DNA of 64,000 nucleotides from Phytohabitans maris (GTDB lineage: Bacteria; Actinomycetota; Actinomycetes; Mycobacteriales; Micromonosporaceae): NCBI RefSeq assembly GCF_031085175.1, contig NZ_JAVHUY010000048.1:1-64000 (forward strand), written 5' to 3'. Both the position numbers and the translations under genes were made by a program. The notes beneath the pieces are model-generated. The model worked only from the letters and a program-made list of their open reading frames with translations. It searched no databases and was not told the origin of the DNA. The first letter of the stretch is position 1. Each line of letters opens with the position of its first letter. Shown in pieces: positions 25,113 to 34,105 of this stretch.

Positions 25113-25272
25113 CTGGCCCGGTTGTGGGGTACACCGGAACGTCCGTGGTCGGGCGCGGCGCGCCTGGTGTCCGGGGGGGGCGAGCGTGCCGGTGGGACGC
25201 CACCGGATGGCGCGTCCCACCGACCGCTTGATCATTTCGTGGCGCGGTCGCCGGCCGCGAACGGCCGGTCCG

Positions 25273-26133
25273 CTACCGGCGGTAGGCGCGGAAGTAGTCG
25301 ACGACGAACTCCTTCGGCCGGGTGTCCGACGGGTCCACGGTCCCGGTCCAGCCGGCGTTTTCGTAGATGCTCAGCAGGAACACCATGCCGTAGGCGGGCG
25401 AGGAGTTGATGGTCTTCTTGAGCGCGTTGTCGACGTACAGCTTGAGCTGGGTCGGGGTCCACTCGAGGGCGTAGATGTGCATCTCGGTGTTGATGTTGAA
25501 CCCGGTGGAGATGGTGTTGCTGGACTCGGCGACGTTCGGGTCGGACCACCTGTGCAGGTTGTACAGGAAGCTGCCCGAGTTCGGTCCGGGGTCCTCGATG
25601 ATGTCGATCTCGCTGTTCTGGTTGGCCGAGTCCTGCCGGCCCACCGTCCAGAAGGCGGCGTGCAGGCCGCTCCGGGCGGAGGTCTTGGCGCGGATCTCGA
25701 AGTAGCCGTACTTCGGCGTGTACTTCATGACCGTCGGGATCGTGTGGTCCTGCGGTGAGGTCTTGTGCAGGCCGGTCCGCTGCCCGGTCTGGATACTGGA
25801 GACCTTCATCGGGTTGTCGGCGTAGTACGTCGGCTGGCTGCCGTCGATCCGCAGCACGAGGGCGTTGTTGCGGAAGCCGTACCAGGCGCGGGACCGGGTC
25901 TCGGTCGTCCTCGACTCCAGATACCTGGTGATCCAGAGGTTGGTGTCGAGGCCGCCGTTGAACTCGTCGTGCCGGTCGAGGATCCAGCCGGCCTTCTCCA
26001 GCGGGTTGGGCGGCACCTCGGCGGCGTCGGCTGGTTGGGCGGTGCGCCCGGACACCAGCGCCACCGAGGCCAAGAGTACACATAGGACGGCCAGCCTTCG
26101 CAGGCGCCTGGCGTCCGAGATCGCGATCTTCAT
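25273..26133 (-). CDS. Secreted glycoside hydrolase family 16 (laminarinase-like)
   Basis: The 286-residue protein from ATG 26133 has a signal peptide (RRLRRLAVLCVLLASVALVSG, cleavage near ADAA at 38) and one GH16 jelly-roll domain. The catalytic motif EIDIIE gives nucleophile E175, D177 and acid/base E180. Aromatic residues HAAFWTVG and YNLHRW line the cleft. GH16 enzymes cut beta-1,3 or mixed beta-1,3/1,4-glucans, or galactans such as agar and carrageenan; laminarin-type is the default guess. There is no carbohydrate-binding module. The LacI-type operator at 26412-26427 overlaps its likely promoter, tying it to the ABC importer at 28.9 kb. Confidence 0.87.
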   Translation of the reverse strand: MKIAISDARRLRRLAVLCVLLASVALVSGRTAQPADAAEVPPNPLEKAGWILDRHDEFNGGLDTNLWITRYLESRTTETRSRAWYGFRNNALVLRIDGSQPTYYADNPMKVSSIQTGQRTGLHKTSPQDHTIPTVMKYTPKYGYFEIRAKTSARSGLHAAFWTVGRQDSANQNSEIDIIEDPGPNSGSFLYNLHRWSDPNVAESSNTISTGFNINTEMHIYALEWTPTQLKLYVDNALKKTINSSPAYGMVFLLSIYENAGWTGTVDPSDTRPKEFVVDYFRAYRR

Positions 26134-26411
26134 GACTGCTGGTCCTCCGTTCGGGTGCGGGTGGAAGTCGTGGTGCGCGGCGCTACCGCGTGAGGTGTGA
26201 CGTGCTGATCGCCGTCGCGGTGGGGGTCGGGACATGGTCGTACGCTCCCAACGGTCCTGGGGGTGGAAGCGTCCGCACGGTGGCGGAGCCGCTCGTGGAT
26301 TCGGCACGACCGTCTCGTCGACTGGTCCATCCGGTGCCATCGGGTCGGGGCTGAATGGCGGGACCGTCGGAGGCCTGTGGCTCCCGCCGTGGGGTGTCCC
26401 GTGTTACGCCC

Positions 26412-26427
26412 TGGAAAACGTATTCCA
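26412..26427. promoter_or_regulatory. LacI-type operator O1 with GH16 promoter
   Basis: TGGAAAACGTATTCCA is a near-perfect LacI/CcpA-type palindrome. On the minus strand TTGACC (26450-26445), 17 bases and TGGAAT form a possible GH16 promoter with the -10 inside the operator. It is also 85 bases upstream of the first lacI gene. The reverse complement matches 28813-28828 in 15 of 16 bases. Confidence 0.78.
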
Positions 26428-26512
26428 ACACGTTTGTTTCGTACGGTCAAGCCGCTCGATCGGTGCCGGCGGTGTTCCTGTGCCGGACCTGGCGGGTGGC
26501 ACAATTCCCGGC

Positions 26513-27559
26513 ATGGACGGGGCGGCGGGCCGGCGGGGCAGGCGTACGAGCGGGCCGACGTTGCACGATGTCGCCCGCGAGGCGGGCGTGTCGGTGGCGA
26601 CGGCGTCGCGGGCCTTCAACGGCAGCAGCACCCGCAACGTCAAGCCGGAGTACATCTCCCGGGTGCTGGCCGCGGCCGAGCGGATCGGTTATCAGCCGCA
26701 CCTGTCCGCGCAGGCGATCGCGCTGGGCTCGACTCGTACGGCGGCGTTGGTGGTCAGCGATATCGACGACCCGTACTTCTCGTCGATCGCCGCCGGAGTG
26801 ATCACGGCGGCGCAGGCGCAGCGGCTCATCCCGACGGTGGCGATAGCGGACCGTTCCCCGGACCGCGAGCTGCAGATCGTACGGACCCTGCGCGGCCAGC
26901 GTCCCAGGGTGATCATCATCGCGGGCAGCCGGATCGACGGTTCGGGCACGGACGGTGCGCTCAGCGAGGAGCTGGAGGCCTACCAGGCGGCCGGGGGGCG
27001 GGTGGTCCTGGTCAGCCAGGAAGGGCTGCCCTTTTCGACCGTCGCGATCGACAACGGCGGCGGCGCGCGAGCCTTGGCCGAGGCGTTGGTCGGGCGGGGC
27101 TACCGGCGGTTCGGCGTGTTGTGCGCCGCGCCCGCGATCCGCACCTCACACGACCGGTGTGGCGGGTTCCTGGCCGGGCTGGCCGCGGCCGGCGTGCCGG
27201 ATCCGACCGTGGTGGAGACCGCGTTCACCCGCGCCGGCGGCTACGACGCCACGCACGAGCTGCTGCGTGGCGGGCGGCCGACGGTCGACGCGGTCGTGGC
27301 GGTGAACGACGTGATGGCCATCGGGGCCATGACGGCGATCCGCGACGCCGGGCTCGTCCCCGGCCGCGACGTCGGGGTCGCCGGGTTCGATGACATCAGC
27401 TGGTGCGCCGACCTGGATCCGGCGCTCAGCACGGTGGCCGTCCCGCTGCACGAGGTCGGCGTCACGGCGATGCGGTTGGCGCTCGGCGACGACCGAGGCG
27501 TGCGCGTGGTGCCGGTCGCGACCAGCGTGGTCCTGCGCGACAGCACCCCGCCGCGTTGA
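26513..27559 (+). CDS. LacI-family transcriptional regulator (first of two)
   Basis: The 348-residue protein has the LacI helix-turn-helix near its start (TLHDVAREAGVSVATASRAFNG), the hinge helix RIGYQPHLSAQAIALGSTRTAALVV and a periplasmic-binding-like sugar domain (DPYFSSIAAGVITAAQAQ, AVVAVNDVMAIGAMTAIRDAGLVPG, VAGFDDISWCADLDPALSTVAVP). It is divergent from the GH16 gene and upstream of the ABC importer genes, so it probably represses both until a sugar from GH16 action binds. ATG 26513 is chosen because family members start a few residues before the HTH. No clear ribosome site precedes it. Confidence 0.88.
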   Translation: MDGAAGRRGRRTSGPTLHDVAREAGVSVATASRAFNGSSTRNVKPEYISRVLAAAERIGYQPHLSAQAIALGSTRTAALVVSDIDDPYFSSIAAGVITAAQAQRLIPTVAIADRSPDRELQIVRTLRGQRPRVIIIAGSRIDGSGTDGALSEELEAYQAAGGRVVLVSQEGLPFSTVAIDNGGGARALAEALVGRGYRRFGVLCAAPAIRTSHDRCGGFLAGLAAAGVPDPTVVETAFTRAGGYDATHELLRGGRPTVDAVVAVNDVMAIGAMTAIRDAGLVPGRDVGVAGFDDISWCADLDPALSTVAVPLHEVGVTAMRLALGDDRGVRVVPVATSVVLRDSTPPR

Positions 27560-27640
27560 TCCCGGCCGCTGGCCGGCGGTCGGGTATCGTCTGCGCACCG
27601 GCATCGGCGGCCGACGGATCGGTTGTCCCGGGAGGAACGC

Positions 27641-28672
27641 GTGCCCCATCCAGCCAGGCCCACCGTCACGCTGCACGACGTGGCGGCGGCCGCCGGCGTG
27701 TCGTTGTCGACCGCGTCCCGGGTGCTCGGCGGCAGCTCCCGCACGGTCGCCCCCGAGTACGCCGAGAAGGTCCTCGCCGCGGCCGCCGCGCTGCGGTACA
27801 CGGCTGACGCATCCGCCCGCGCGATGCGCCGGGCCAGCGACTCGATCGCCCTGGTCGCCGACGACCTGACCACCGCCTCCATCGGCCTGGTCCTGGCCGC
27901 GATGGAGCGGGAAGCCCGCACCGTCGACGCGTTCGTCACGGTCACGTCGACCGGCGGTACGCCGCCACGGCAGCTGGAGACGGTGCGGTTGATGTGCGCG
28001 CTGCGCCCCCGCGCGCTGGTGCTGACCTCCAGCCGGCTCGACGCGGACCTGATGGAGGGCCGGCTCCTGCGCGAACTTCTGGACTACCGGCGCGACGGCG
28101 GGCGGGTGGTCATCTTCGGCGACACCGACATGCCGTTCGACGCGATCAGCATCGACAACCGGGCCAGCGCCGCGCTGGTCGGCGCCTACCTGGCGCGGGC
28201 CGGCCACCGGCGGGTGACGATCCTGGCCGGCGCGGCCGAACGGGCCAACGTCAGCGCCCGCGCCGCCGGCTTCGTGGACGGCTTGAGCGCGGGCGGCGTC
28301 CACGGTGACGACATCCGGGTGGTGCACTGCGACGTCAGCCGGCAGGGTGGCTTCGCCGCGGTCACCCGGCTGCTGGCCGCCGGGCCCCTGGACACCGAGG
28401 CGCTGGTCTGCGCCAACGACGTGATCGCCATCGGCGCGATGTCCGCGCTGCGGGCGGCCGGCGTCCGGGTGCCGGACGAGGTGTCGGTCACCGGGTTCGA
28501 CGACATCCCGCTGGCCACCGACGTGACCCCCCGACTGACCACCGTGACCGTCCCGCTCGCCCGCATCGGCCGGGACGCCATCCGCCTCGCACTGGGCGAC
28601 CACGACGAGCCTCACCGGACGACGGAGCACGGCGAACTCGTCCCGCGCGACAGCACCCGCCCCCGCGCCTGA
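27641..28672 (+). CDS. LacI-family transcriptional regulator (second of two)
   Basis: The 343-residue protein starts at GTG 27641 behind GGGAGGAA. The HTH is TLHDVAAAAGVSLSTASRVLGGSSRTV, followed by a sugar-binding domain (VVIFGDTDMPFDAISIDNRASAALVGAYLARAG, LVCANDVIAIGAMSALRAAGV, TGFDDIPLATDVTPRLTTVTVP). It is clearly related to the preceding LacI protein over its full length, so the two arose by tandem duplication. The hinge differs (LRYTADASARAMRRASDSI), which may change operator or effector specificity. It lies directly upstream of the ABC importer promoter. Confidence 0.88.
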   Translation: MPHPARPTVTLHDVAAAAGVSLSTASRVLGGSSRTVAPEYAEKVLAAAAALRYTADASARAMRRASDSIALVADDLTTASIGLVLAAMEREARTVDAFVTVTSTGGTPPRQLETVRLMCALRPRALVLTSSRLDADLMEGRLLRELLDYRRDGGRVVIFGDTDMPFDAISIDNRASAALVGAYLARAGHRRVTILAGAAERANVSARAAGFVDGLSAGGVHGDDIRVVHCDVSRQGGFAAVTRLLAAGPLDTEALVCANDVIAIGAMSALRAAGVRVPDEVSVTGFDDIPLATDVTPRLTTVTVPLARIGRDAIRLALGDHDEPHRTTEHGELVPRDSTRPRA

Positions 28673-28782
28673 CCGGGGCCCGGGTGCCGATCCGGGCATT
28701 CGCCGGCATCCATCCTCCCTGGTGGTCGTGCGCGCAAAGCCGTTCCGAGGCCGGAAACCTCGCTGTGATCGGTCGGAAACGC

Positions 28783-28828
28783 TTGACGGGCAGAGGGCGG
28801 CGGTGCATTGTGTGGAATACGTTTTCCC
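28783..28828 (+). promoter_or_regulatory. Promoter and LacI-type operator O2 of the sugar ABC operon
   Basis: TTGACG (28783-28788), 17 bases, CATTGT (28806-28811) resembles a vegetative promoter. The operator TGGAATACGTTTTCCC (28813-28828) follows at once and would cover the start of transcription. It is the reverse complement of O1 with one change. The first permease gene starts 53 bases downstream. Confidence 0.75.
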
Positions 28829-28881
28829 CGGCCGGTCAGAGGGCTTCCCGCCGGGCCAGTCAGCCATGTACGGAGGGGCGG

Positions 28882-29808
28882 ATGAGCGCGCTCGGCGAAC
28901 TGCGGAGCATCCGGGGGAGCACCCGCGGCTCACCTCGCAAACGGGACAACCGGGCCGCGTTGGTGTTCCTGCTGCCGTGGTTCGGTGGCCTCTTTTTGAT
29001 CACGCTGGGGCCGGTCGCGGCGTCGCTGGTGCTCGGCTTCACCGACTACAACCTGATCCAGCCGCCGGAGTTCAACGGCGTGGACAACTTCACCCGGATG
29101 CTGTCGGACGAGCGGCTGCACAACGCGCTGCGGGTCACGTTCGTGTACGTGGTGGTGTCGGTGCCGGTGCAGCTGGCCTGCGCGTTGGGGCTGGCGATGC
29201 TGCTGGACCGGGGTCTGCGCGGGATGGCGTTCTACCGGTCGGCGTTCTACCTGCCGTCGCTGCTGGGCTCGAGCGTGGCGATCGCGGTGCTGTGGCGGCA
29301 GGTCTTCGGCGCCGACGGCCTGGTCAACCAGTTGCTCGACCTGGTCGGTGTGCAGGGGCGGGGCTGGATCTCCGACCCGAGCACCGCGCTGTCGACGCTG
29401 ATCGTGCTGAACGTGTGGACGTTCGGCGCCCCGATGATCATTTTCCTGGCCGGGCTGCGGCAGATCCCGGTGATGTACTACGAGGCGGCCGCGATCGACG
29501 GTGCCGGCCGGTGGAAGCAGTTCTGGCGAGTCACGCTGCCGTTGCTGTCGCCGATCATCTTCTTCAACCTGGTCCTGCAGATCATCCACGCGTTCCAGTC
29601 GTTCACCCAGGCGTTCGTGGTCTCCGGCGGCAGCGGGGGACCGTCCGACTCCACGCTGTTCTACACGCTCTACCTGTACCAGCGCGGGTTCAACAACTTC
29701 GACATGGGCTACGCGTCGGCGCTGGCCTGGCTCCTGCTGGTGATCATCGCCGCCTTCACCGCGGTCAACTTCTGGGCCGCCAAGTATTGGGTCTTCTACG
29801 ATGACTGA
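28882..29808 (+). CDS. Sugar ABC transporter permease (MalF/UgpA type)
   Basis: The 308-residue permease has six predicted membrane helices starting at AALVFLLPWFGGLFLITLG. Its EAA loop is YYEAAAIDGAGRWKQFWRVTLPLLSPI, the contact for the ATPase. GGAGGGGCGG precedes ATG 28882. It pairs with the overlapping permease gene at 29801. This is a CUT1 importer that carries oligosaccharides; the operon lacks its own ATPase gene, so a shared MsiK-type ATPase must energise it, as is common in actinobacteria. Confidence 0.9.
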   Translation: MSALGELRSIRGSTRGSPRKRDNRAALVFLLPWFGGLFLITLGPVAASLVLGFTDYNLIQPPEFNGVDNFTRMLSDERLHNALRVTFVYVVVSVPVQLACALGLAMLLDRGLRGMAFYRSAFYLPSLLGSSVAIAVLWRQVFGADGLVNQLLDLVGVQGRGWISDPSTALSTLIVLNVWTFGAPMIIFLAGLRQIPVMYYEAAAIDGAGRWKQFWRVTLPLLSPIIFFNLVLQIIHAFQSFTQAFVVSGGSGGPSDSTLFYTLYLYQRGFNNFDMGYASALAWLLLVIIAAFTAVNFWAAKYWVFYDD

Positions 29809-30700
29809 TCTCAAGCAACGCCCGCTTCCAGTGGTCGCCGTCGCCGGCCCTCCGGTGCGCCGGTCCGGCGTGGGCCGGCCGTTGCGGGGCGCCGTCAAGC
29901 ACGTCGGGCTGATCCTGCTCGCGCTGGTGATGCTCTACCCGGTGCTGTGGATGGTGGTCAGCTCGCTGCGCCCCAACGACGAGATCTTCCGCAGCCCCGG
30001 CCTGGTGCTGGACGGGCTGCACACGCGGAACTACGGCGAGGGCTGGGACGCGCTCGCCTCGCCGTTCGGGCACTACCTGCTCAACTCGGCGATCGTGGTG
30101 CTGGGCTGCATCATCGGCAACCTGGTGTCCTGCTCGATGGCGGCGTACGCGTTCGCCCGGCTGGAATTCACCGGCAAGCGGCTGTGGTTCGCCGTCATGC
30201 TCGGCACGATCATGCTGCCGATCCACGTGATCATCGTGCCGCAGTACATCATGTTCTCCCAGCTGGGTTGGATCAACACGTTCCTGCCGCTGATCGTGCC
30301 GAAGCTGCTGGCCACCGACGCGTTCTTCGTCTTCCTGATGGTGCAGTTCATCCGTGGACTGCCGCGGGAGCTGGACGAGGCGGCGCGTATCGACGGCTGC
30401 GGCCACGGGCGGATCTTCTGGCAGATCATCCTGCCGCTGATGAAGCCGGCCCTGGCCACGACGGTGATCTTCACCTTCATCTGGACCTGGAACGACTTCT
30501 TCAGCCAGCTCATCTACCTGACCGATCCGCAGATGTACACGGTGCCGGTGGCGCTGCGGTCGTTCGTCGACGCCACCGTCAACACGTCCTGGGGCTCCAT
30601 GTTCGCGATGAGCGTCGTGTCGCTCGTGCCGGTCTTCCTGGCCTTCCTGCTCGGCCAGCGCTACCTGGTCAAAGGCATCGCCACGACCGGTGGCAAATGA
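29801..30700 (+). CDS. Sugar ABC transporter permease (MalG/UgpE type)
   Basis: The 299-residue permease overlaps the first permease by 8 bases. It has six predicted helices (from HVGLILLALVMLYPVLWMVVSSL) and the EAA loop RELDEAARIDGCGHGRIFWQIILPLMKPA. It forms the second half of the CUT1 translocation pore. The ATPase subunit is not encoded nearby. The substrate is likely the oligosaccharide released by the GH16 enzyme controlled by the same operator, which is inference. Confidence 0.9.
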   Translation: MTDLKQRPLPVVAVAGPPVRRSGVGRPLRGAVKHVGLILLALVMLYPVLWMVVSSLRPNDEIFRSPGLVLDGLHTRNYGEGWDALASPFGHYLLNSAIVVLGCIIGNLVSCSMAAYAFARLEFTGKRLWFAVMLGTIMLPIHVIIVPQYIMFSQLGWINTFLPLIVPKLLATDAFFVFLMVQFIRGLPRELDEAARIDGCGHGRIFWQIILPLMKPALATTVIFTFIWTWNDFFSQLIYLTDPQMYTVPVALRSFVDATVNTSWGSMFAMSVVSLVPVFLAFLLGQRYLVKGIATTGGK

Positions 30701-30719
30701 ACCCCCGAAAGGAATCACC

Positions 30720-32009
30720 ATGCGCAAACTGGGCGCCATATTTCTCGCCACCGCTCTGACACTGGGACTTGCCGCCTGCGGCGGCGACTCCGGCGGCGGA
30801 CAGGAGCTCTCCGACGGGCCGGTGACGCTGCGGTTCACCTGGTGGGGCTCGGACGCCCGCCACCAGCGCACCCAGCAGGTGATCGACCTGTTCCAGAAGG
30901 AACACCCGAACATCACCGTGAAGGGCGAGTTCAAGGACTGGAACGGCTACTGGGAAAGCCTGGCCACCACCGTCGCGGCCAACGACGCCCCGGACGTCAT
31001 CCAGGTGGACGAGCTCTACCTCGCCTCCTACGCCGAACGGGGCGCGCTGCTCGACCTCGGCACCGCCACCAAGCACCTCAAGACCGCCGACTTCGACGCC
31101 GAGGCCCTCGCCACCGGGCAGGTCGACGGCAAGCAGTACGCGCTGCCGGTCGGGCTGGCCGCGTACTCGATGGTGGTCAACACCGACCTGCTCGCCCGGT
31201 ACAAGGTGACCCCGCCCGACGACGGCAGCTGGACCTGGGACGACCTCAAGCGCATCGGCGAGCAGATCTCGACGGCCAGCGGCGGTAAGGTCACCGGCGT
31301 GCAGGCGTTCGGTTTCGACGCCGGCAGCCTCAACGTCTGGGCCCGGCAGAACGGCACCTCCCTCTACGACGACAAGGGCAACGTCGCGATCCCACCGGCG
31401 GTGCTCGCCGGCTTCTGGTCGTACCTGCTGGACCTGACCAAGTCCGGCGCCGCGCCGGAGGCCTCGGTGACGATCGAGCGGGCCAGCGCCAGCCTGGACC
31501 AGTCCGGCACCGCGACCAACGCATCCGCGTTCGGCACCTGGTGGAACACCCAGCTCACCTCGCTCTCCGCCGCCAGCGGCGCGAAGCTGCGACTGCTGAA
31601 GATGCCGGGCGAGGCGGGCGCGCGGTCTCCCGGCGCCTACTACAAGCCGTCCATGTTCTGGTCCGTCTCGTCGCGGTCCAAGCACCAGGCCGAGGCCGCC
31701 CTGTTCGTCGACTTCCTGGCCAACGACGAAGCCGCCGCCAACGTGCTGCTGACCGACCGCGGTGTGCCGGCCAACACCAAAATCCGTGCGGCGATCACCC
31801 CGCGGCTGGCCGACACGGACAAGGCGGCCGTCGCCTACCTGGACACCCTCGAGGTGGGCCAGGCGCCCCGGGTGACGCCGAACGGCGCCAGCGGCATCGA
31901 GGCGATCCTCAAGCGGCACACCGAAGAGGTGCTGTTCGGACGGGCCACCCCGGACCAGGCCGCGGCCGCGTTCATCAAGGAACTACAGGCCGAGATCGAC
32001 GGCGCATGA
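30720..32009 (+). CDS. Extracellular sugar-binding lipoprotein of the ABC importer
   Basis: The 429-residue family 1 solute-binding protein has a lipoprotein signal (TALTLGLAAC, acylated Cys at 20) followed by a Gly/Asp linker. The periplasmic-binding-protein fold reads LRFTWWGSDARHQRTQQVIDLFQKEHPNI, PDVIQVDELYLASYAERGALLDL and FMSLIS-like domain 2 segments such as GSLNVWARQNGTSLYDD. It captures the sugar outside the membrane and delivers it to the two upstream-encoded permeases. A strong hairpin follows the gene and probably lowers expression of the downstream enzymes relative to it. Confidence 0.9.
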   Translation: MRKLGAIFLATALTLGLAACGGDSGGGQELSDGPVTLRFTWWGSDARHQRTQQVIDLFQKEHPNITVKGEFKDWNGYWESLATTVAANDAPDVIQVDELYLASYAERGALLDLGTATKHLKTADFDAEALATGQVDGKQYALPVGLAAYSMVVNTDLLARYKVTPPDDGSWTWDDLKRIGEQISTASGGKVTGVQAFGFDAGSLNVWARQNGTSLYDDKGNVAIPPAVLAGFWSYLLDLTKSGAAPEASVTIERASASLDQSGTATNASAFGTWWNTQLTSLSAASGAKLRLLKMPGEAGARSPGAYYKPSMFWSVSSRSKHQAEAALFVDFLANDEAAANVLLTDRGVPANTKIRAAITPRLADTDKAAVAYLDTLEVGQAPRVTPNGASGIEAILKRHTEEVLFGRATPDQAAAAFIKELQAEIDGA

Positions 32010-32011
32010 CC

Positions 32012-32052
32012 CCCTGGGGTGGGCCGGAAGCCCAAGCCGGCCCACCCCAGGG
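32012..32052. terminator. Strong 16-bp hairpin after the binding-protein gene
   Basis: The arms CCCTGGGGTGGGCCGG (32012-32027) and its perfect complement (32037-32052) enclose a 9-base loop. There is no T-run. The downstream gene starts only 21 bases later on the same strand, so it is more likely a partial terminator or a 3' mRNA stabiliser than a full stop. Confidence 0.65.
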
Positions 32053-32072
32053 CAGAACGTGAAGGGACACCC

Positions 32073-33173
32073 ATGTCAGGACGCAGGTACCGGACCGCGA
32101 TCGTCGGCACCGGCGGGATCGCCGTCGCCCACGCGCAAGCCCTCCAAGGGCTGGCACACCGGGCTGACCTGGTCGCCGTCGCCGACGTCGACGTCAGCCG
32201 GGCCAAGACATTCGCGGAACGGTGGAACGTGCCCCACGCCCACGACGGTGTGACCGAGCTGCTCGACGCGCAGCAGCTCGACCTGGTCCACCTGTGCACG
32301 CCGCCGGAGCAGCACGCCCCGCTCGCGCTGCGCTGCCTGCGCGCCGGAGCGAGCGTACTGGTGGAGAAACCACCGACCCTGTCCCTGGCCGAGTTCGACG
32401 CCCTCGCCGCGGCCGAACACGATTCCACCGGCCACGTCGCCACGGTGTTCCAGCACCGCTTCGGCTCCGCCGCGACACGGCTGCGGCGGATGGCAGCGGC
32501 CGGCGAGCTCGGCCGGCCGCTGCTGGCCACCTGCGCCACCCAGTGGTACCGCGACGACGACTACTTCGCGGCTCCCTGGCGGGGCACCTGGGAGTCCGAA
32601 GGCGGCGGCCCGACCATGGGGCACGGCATCCACCAGTTCGACCTGCTGTTGTCGATCCTCGGACCCTGGCGGGAAGTCACCGCCCTGGCCGCCCGGCAGG
32701 CCCGCCCCACGGACACCGAAGACGTGTCGATGGCACTGGTCAGCTTCGACAACGGCGCCGTCGCCTCCGTGGTCAACTCGGTCGTGTCCCCCCGGCAGAC
32801 CTCGACGCTGCGGTTCGACTACGAACATGCCACCGTCGAGGTGGAACACCTCTACGGCTACGACGACAAGGACTGGACCCTCACCCCGGCACCCGGCCAC
32901 GACGCCGTCCTGGCCGGCTGGACCGCCGAGGGCGACAACATTCCCAGCGGCCACGCGGCCCAGCTCGGTGCCGTGTTCGACGCCCTCGACCGGGGCGAGC
33001 CGCCACCGGTGACCCTCACCGACGCCCGCCGCACCATGGATTTCGTCGCTGCCCTTTACGCGTCCGCGTTCACCGGCGAACGCGTCCGCAGTGGACAGAT
33101 CGGCCCGGACAGCCCGTTCGCGACCCGGATGGACGGCACCGGCGCGCCCTGGAAGGAAACCAGCACCCCGTGA
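32073..33173 (+). CDS. Gfo/Idh/MocA-family oxidoreductase
   Basis: The 366-residue protein has an N-terminal Rossmann fold (YRTAIVGTGGIAVAHAQALQGL, LVHLCTPPEQHAPLALRCLRAGASVLVEKPP). The Lys-Pro in VEKPP is the usual catalytic or cofactor-contact motif. A C-terminal alpha/beta domain with GGGPTMGHGIHQFDLLLSILG provides the active-site His. These enzymes oxidise or epimerise sugars or inositols with NAD(P). It overlaps the next gene by 4 bases (GTGA), so it belongs to a catabolic operon for the imported sugar. Confidence 0.88.
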   Translation: MSGRRYRTAIVGTGGIAVAHAQALQGLAHRADLVAVADVDVSRAKTFAERWNVPHAHDGVTELLDAQQLDLVHLCTPPEQHAPLALRCLRAGASVLVEKPPTLSLAEFDALAAAEHDSTGHVATVFQHRFGSAATRLRRMAAAGELGRPLLATCATQWYRDDDYFAAPWRGTWESEGGGPTMGHGIHQFDLLLSILGPWREVTALAARQARPTDTEDVSMALVSFDNGAVASVVNSVVSPRQTSTLRFDYEHATVEVEHLYGYDDKDWTLTPAPGHDAVLAGWTAEGDNIPSGHAAQLGAVFDALDRGEPPPVTLTDARRTMDFVAALYASAFTGERVRSGQIGPDSPFATRMDGTGAPWKETSTP

Positions 33174-34105
33174 GAGTCACCCATGTCGTCGACGAGTCGA
33201 TCACCGTCGCCGCGCGCGGCGTCGATCTGTTCACCTACGTCTACCGCCCGGACACCCCGGTGCTGGAGTCACCCAAGCCGTACCTACACCCCATCCGCAC
33301 CCTCGCCGGCGACGAGGTCAGCCTGTTTCGCCCGCACGACCACGTCTGGCACAAGGGCATCGCCTGGTCACTGCCGCACGTCGGCCAGCACAACTTCTGG
33401 GGCGGACCCACCTACGTGCACGGCAGCTTCTACGTCCAGCAGGACAACAACGGCAGCGCCACGCACCGTGAACTGACCGAACTGTCCACTCACGACGGCC
33501 AGGTTCGCATCGCGCATCAGCTCGACTGGACGTCCCAGAGCGGCGCTCCCGTCATCGACGAGCGACGGGTCCTGGCCGCCCGCCTGGTCGACGACGGCTG
33601 CTGGGCGCTGGTCTTCGAAACGGCGATGACGAACGTCTCCGGCGCCACCCTCCACATCGGATCGCCGACCACCAAGGGCCGCGAGAACGCCGGCTACGGC
33701 GGGCTGTTCTGGCGCGGACCGCGCTCGTTCACCGGCGGCACCGTCCAGGCACCCACCGGCAGCGGATCCGGTGACGACCTGCGCGGGGTGCGGGCCGAAT
33801 GGTTCGCCTTCCGCGGCCGGCACGACGTCACCGGCCGCCAGTCCACCATCGTCGTGGTCGACGACACCGCCAACCCGCAACACCCGCCGCAGTGGTTCGT
33901 CCGCAGCGCCGAGTTCGCCTGCCTGTGCCCGGCCCCGTTCTTCAGCGAAGAGCTGCCGCTGCCCGACCAGGACACGGTCCGCTTCCGGTACGCCGTCGTC
34001 GTCGCCGGCGGCGACCACGGCGACGACGGCACCGCCCACCTCGCGGACCTCGGCCGCTCCGTCCTGCGCCCGAGCGCCGCCCAACGGCAGGAGGTGTCGC
34101 CGTGA
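33170..34105 (+). CDS. PmoA-family (DUF6807) protein
   Basis: The 311-residue protein starts at GTG 33170, coupled to the previous stop. It is recognisable by YLHPIRTLAGDEVSLFRPHDHVWHKGIAWSLPHVGQHNFWGG and GYGGLFWRGPRSFTGG. These are conserved His-rich blocks of the family mis-named methane oxygenase PmoA, now DUF6807. Members occur in sugar-catabolic operons beside Gfo/Idh/MocA enzymes, as here, and have no settled activity. There is no membrane segment, so it is unrelated to particulate methane monooxygenase. The many His residues suggest a metal or sugar site. Confidence 0.8.
   Translation: MRVTHVVDESITVAARGVDLFTYVYRPDTPVLESPKPYLHPIRTLAGDEVSLFRPHDHVWHKGIAWSLPHVGQHNFWGGPTYVHGSFYVQQDNNGSATHRELTELSTHDGQVRIAHQLDWTSQSGAPVIDERRVLAARLVDDGCWALVFETAMTNVSGATLHIGSPTTKGRENAGYGGLFWRGPRSFTGGTVQAPTGSGSGDDLRGVRAEWFAFRGRHDVTGRQSTIVVVDDTANPQHPPQWFVRSAEFACLCPAPFFSEELPLPDQDTVRFRYAVVVAGGDHGDDGTAHLADLGRSVLRPSAAQRQEVSP

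Noticed and set aside
33170-34105. Reading the PmoA-family gene as a methane monooxygenase subunit
   Set aside because: It has no membrane helices, and its neighbours are sugar genes. The name is a database misnomer for the DUF6807 family.
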